Of a DNA stretch of 64,000 bases, positions 60,886 to 64,000 are shown piece by piece (the first letter of the stretch is position 1; each line of letters begins with the position of its first letter). The notes below the pieces were generated by a model. That model ran no database searches and was not told the origin of the DNA. It saw nothing but the letters and a program-made list of their open reading frames with translations. The position numbers and the translations under genes are program-made. The DNA comes from Rhyzopertha dominica (Eukaryota > Arthropoda > Insecta > Coleoptera > Bostrichidae), in the NCBI GenBank assembly GCA_025024175.1, contig QCXZ01000137.1, forward strand, positions 8,184,001 to 8,248,000, read 5' to 3'.

Positions 60886-61974
60886 TATTTTGGCTTTATG
60901 CCATTATACAATAGCAGANAGTGCTATTNTAATGCAGATGTCATAAATTTTGTCCNCAAAATTAGACCGACTACAGTCTGAAGGGTCTGAGGTGATACAC
61001 TCTGTATGTTCAAAATGACTGGAACCGCTTACCACAAAAAGACATGTAGCACTTGATTCCATTTAGGCTTGAGCAAGACTAAATAGAAAATGTCAAAGTT
61101 TACAAATTTATTCACTTTGCATACGCTGTCAGGTCTTTTAGCTCTACATAAATAATGTAAATAGTAATTTCGTGGGGCCACATTAACTGATAGCTAGCAG
61201 ATACTTTATGTCTAAATTGCACCGGAGATAAATTCCACGATAAGCTCGGCACTCACAGCAAACACAGATAAAAAATTCGATTGTACGGATCTCAAGTGTT
61301 TTCGCTCGGTCGAAAAAAATCCTCCAGCTTATCTCACGTAAGATCTAAACTGCGATNTTGCATGTTACNACCATTTCGTAACTTGTTTTCTTCAAAACGT
61401 CCCAAGGATGCACGGTAAATTAACGACATTGTTTGCGCAATTAGTGAATTATGAATGGACGGCTTTATATGCCGAATTGGAAGGCAAATATTTATGGAAA
61501 ATCGCGGGACCCGCGTTACGCAATGTTTAGCACATAATATATGGAAGTAGCGTCGTCGTAGGGGTTACGTCATACAGAGATTCGACTTCAGATTAGGTTG
61601 CTAACAAACAATTAAAGAGATTATACAACTGCTGGCTCGGTTACTGCGCTAATTGGTGCAATTAATTAAATATTCGGAGCCATCTATGACGGACAGGTGG
61701 GTGGGGATCACTCGATTGCAGACGAAATGAATAACAACTGNCCAAAAGTATAAACAACTCAAGAAAAGCGGTAAACGGGCAAATACGTAATCGTAACGGG
61801 AAGTTCATTTAGAGGGGTCAATTACAGAAAACATTAAATAAATGTGATTTAGTCACATCACCCACTACTGGCTGTGTTGTGAAATAAAATAGTTACCAAC
61901 GTGTAGACTTCTAAATCATTTTCGATTTGCGCGAGCACTGAAAAATTCCACTAATGCTATAAAAAAAACTGCCA
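60886..61974. other. Spacer; GC-richer island about 61,190-61,800
   Basis: No gene is recognised. Several isolated N bases occur. The island has the same look as the others (TTTATGG and TTTATATGCCG cores) and no coding signal. Confidence 0.3.
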
Positions 61975-62760
61975 ATTGGGAGTAAATTGTGCAGCACAGG
62001 CGTTGGGGATCCACGTTAGAGGATAGAATTCCTAATTCTAAGCTAAATGCAATCGTCTTGGTCCCGCATCTACCTTGGAGGAGGAAGTACACACAAAACT
62101 AGTTCCCCACATAAAGAAATTGCAGAGTTTGGGTTTTGTAACTGGAACCTGAAACTGAAAAATTACAGTTTTTCCCTATGTTGATTCGATGAACATCGCT
62201 CCTTTAACCTTCTGAACATAACAAACTTTCAAATACATATATTCAATATGGACGAAACAGGTTTACAACTAATAAACAACAAACCTAAAAATGTCTTGGC
62301 ACCAAAGCTTCAAAACTTATGGCATCCACTCAGAGAAAAAGAGAGAAAATTTCTGTCATGGCATATTGTAATGCGGAAGACACATTCCTGCCTCTCTATT
62401 CAATTTTTAAGGGAATAACGGAAAAGAGGAATACCTCGATTGCATACCAGCTTCTTCTACAGTAGCTATATCTCTGAAAAATTTAGCTTGATCACATTTC
62501 ATGCTGAGGGAACCTACTGAGACTATGTTTATCATATCAGATGGATACACATCACAAACTAACTCGGTAAATGTACTACAGTTTGTGCGTTGCGTTCCAG
62601 CCTAAACAACTCACTTTCTACAACCTCTAGACAAGGCTTCTTTGAAGTCAAGTCTTCAAATATAACCAGGTATCAATTTGGAACCGCTTAGAACAGGTCT
62701 GTCGCGTAGTTGCGAGCATCTTTATTGGTACACCAGCAACAAATACAGGTAACTTGTGAT
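61975..62760 (+). pseudogene. Pogo/Tigger-type transposase remnant (HTH plus DDE domain)
   Basis: Across frames the plus strand gives a Psq-type helix-turn-helix (AAQALGI, then TLEDRIPNSKL), a CENP-B-like helix block (LGPASTLEEEVHTKLVPHI), IFNMDETGLQLINNK with the first catalytic Asp (62,251-62,253), REKISVMAYCNAEDTFLPLY, SIFKGI, EEYLDCIPASSTVAIS, FIISDGYTS with the second Asp (62,540-62,542), and TTHFLQPLDKASLK with the third (62,630-62,632). The last two lie 30 residues apart, as in pogo elements. The C-terminal YNQVSIWN block follows to about 62,760. All three acidic residues are kept, but several frameshifts and stops break the frame. Terminal repeats were not found. Confidence 0.8.
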
Positions 62761-62878
62761 GAGTGGTCACAGTAAGGCAAAGGTTCCTGTCTTCACAAGA
62801 GGCCTGATCGGCACAGCTCGTTTTAAAGACATACAGACTTTGACTTTGCAACCTGGAACATTCCGTAAAACCCTCCGG

Positions 62879-62906
62879 CAGGTCAGGTCAGGTCAGGTCA
62901 GGTCAG
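62879..62906. repeat. Interstitial telomere-type (TCAGG)n run
   Basis: Twenty-eight bases of perfect GGTCA repeat (5.6 units), the longest of three such runs in the window, lying between the pogo DDE domain and its possible C-terminal tail. Confidence 0.85.
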
Positions 62907-63320
62907 ATACCTCTTCAGGCCGATTTTTCTCTGACAGCCACTAGTTGTCCTCTTGACAACCTTTTTTCCGTCTCCTTTTTTATATTTTCAATTGCGACAT
63001 ATCACGTTACATATAAGGGCTCATAACAAGGTCTAGTTTTAGAGCTACTGGCATAGCATCATTTANTCCATATGCCATTCTTGAATATTCCTGCATTGTT
63101 ATGAAAGCAGACACAATTAGGGCAAATGATTTTTGAGGAAAATNCTCCATGCATAACCAAGATTTCACTGAGCACAGCATTTTTTCACCTCAACGTGGTT
63201 TAATCTACACCAGGGAAACAAGTAAGTTGCAATTAATCCTGTTCGCAGACATCTACAATTATTTAAATAAGAGAAATAGCAGCCGTTTTGAATATTCCAG
63301 AACATATCACTGAACAATAA
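62907..63320. other. Spacer within or beside the pogo remnant
   Basis: No coding motif. A small hairpin GTTGTC-CTCTT-GACAAC lies at 62,944-62,960. N bases at about 63,065 and 63,144. Confidence 0.35.
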
Positions 63321-63327
63321 GACAGGA

Positions 63328-63525
63328 AAATTAAAACAATCAAAAGCGAAACAACGTCGAAAACCTCATATCAATGTCAATTCGGATTCTGAGGGTGAGT
63401 GACTTTGCAAAACAGTGACAACTCACTTGGGATGAGAATGAGTGCAGAGGATGCATTGAAAATTATTATCAAATCAAGGAAAGTAATGAACTGCGATGTC
63501 ACTGCANTGAAATTCAACTGGTTTT
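63328..63525 (+). pseudogene. Possible C-terminal tail of the pogo-type protein
   Basis: The plus strand reads KLKQSKAKQRRKPHINVNSD then SEGE before a stop. In another frame it reads a Cys-containing segment (NECRGCIENYYQIK, then CHC). Tigger/Jerky-like proteins in insects often end in a basic, Ser/Asp-rich linker and a small Cys-rich (PHD-like) domain, so this may be the end of the element at 62.0 kb, separated by the TCAGG run. The match is loose. Confidence 0.35.
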
Positions 63526-64000
63526 AAAAAAATCTTTGCATTTATCCTTTTTTGACCGTGTGAGTTACACAAGGGTAAAACGTGATTTTTGTTCTAAGTA
63601 CCATGATTGTTCATGNGCCTTGCCCCCCCCTCTCCCGGGCAAGTCTGCTTTTGGCCGAGGATGGAAGCGGTCACTGCGGCTGATTGAGGTTATATGGCAT
63701 AATTCCACTCTGGGTAGGTCACAAAATTGACATGCAAAAGGATTTTCTATTTCATTTAAAGTTTTTGAAAATATTTTCTAAAAAAAATATGTTTGTAAAC
63801 ATCTGGGCATGTAAACTATATATGTATAGATTTCAAGCATTCATCTTATCGAAGCAGGTGCCTATCTACTTTCATACTAAAGGCTCTGTTCTACTTTTAC
63901 CGCTAAATACTTTTTCCACAACGAGCCCCGTTCGATGGCCCATCGATAGTAATTGAGAAAATTTACTTTAAAACAAGAGGTAAGACGTGATCCCGTCGAA
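63526..64000. other. AT-rich right edge, no recognised gene
   Basis: Plus frames 63,536-63,730 and 63,684-63,956 overlap without family motifs. A C-rich patch with one N is at about 63,616-63,640. Confidence 0.35.

Noticed and set aside
1..64000. CRISPR arrays, operons, riboswitches, rRNA genes or intact tRNA genes
   Set aside because: None seen. The window has eukaryotic features (spliced gene, transposon relics) and no regularly spaced short repeats.

Overview
The window looks like gene-poor, AT-rich nuclear DNA from an insect, and probably a beetle. The supporting signs are a spliced open reading frame with a GT-AG intron, many insect-type transposon remnants, a tRNA-like sequence with Pol III A and B boxes, and three short perfect runs of the pentamer TCAGG/CCTGA (6.6, 19.3 and 62.9 kb). 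TCAGG is the telomeric unit of many Coleoptera, including Tribolium. Isolated single N bases show draft sequence. I recognise no intact host gene, and every coding region I can support comes from a mobile element.

Left part (0-22 kb). The window opens inside a Ty3/gypsy-type LTR retrotransposon on the minus strand: an uninterrupted gag start, a leader, a primer-binding site matching the 3' end of a tRNA-Leu, and part of an LTR. Next come a 105-bp tandem duplication, a possible hAT-type remnant, a dispersed repeat at 7.3 kb that recurs at 35.7 kb, a decayed Penelope-like element (PLE, 8.97-9.84 kb, reverse transcriptase plus GIY-YIG endonuclease), a LINE remnant at 13.1 kb and another at 21.4 kb.

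Middle (22-40 kb). This holds a mariner transposase pseudogene (25.7 kb), a LINE reverse transcriptase remnant (29.4 kb), three 50-bp tandem units (32.1 kb), and a two-exon Mutator-like (MULE) gene joined by internal deletion to a YqaJ-like C-terminus (35.1-35.7 kb). A second PLE (37.0-37.6 kb) follows, then an approximately 770-bp element bounded by 16-bp inverted repeats and containing a near-perfect palindrome.

Right part (40-64 kb). This holds a (TA)n tract, a 480-bp solo LTR with a 4-bp target duplication, a third PLE fragment (RT only, 51 kb), a probable LINE C-terminus (52.6 kb), a tRNA-derived sequence (53.2 kb), a pre-miRNA-like hairpin (55.7 kb), an internally deleted mariner with both terminal inverted repeats (60.2-60.9 kb) and a pogo/Tigger-type transposase remnant (62.0-62.8 kb, possible tail to 63.5 kb).

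Between these lie AT-rich spacers broken by GC-richer islands of 250-900 bp with no recognisable protein. They could be conserved regulatory DNA of a developmental locus or of a very long intron, but that is inference. Three minus-strand sites where a pyrimidine tract ending in CAG runs directly into GTRAG fit a long-intron reading (recursive splice sites). The most interesting points are the several decayed PLEs, two hammerhead-ribozyme-like cores sharing one layout, the hairpin at 55.7 kb, and the GGGGTATAAG termini clustered at 33.8-39.6 kb.
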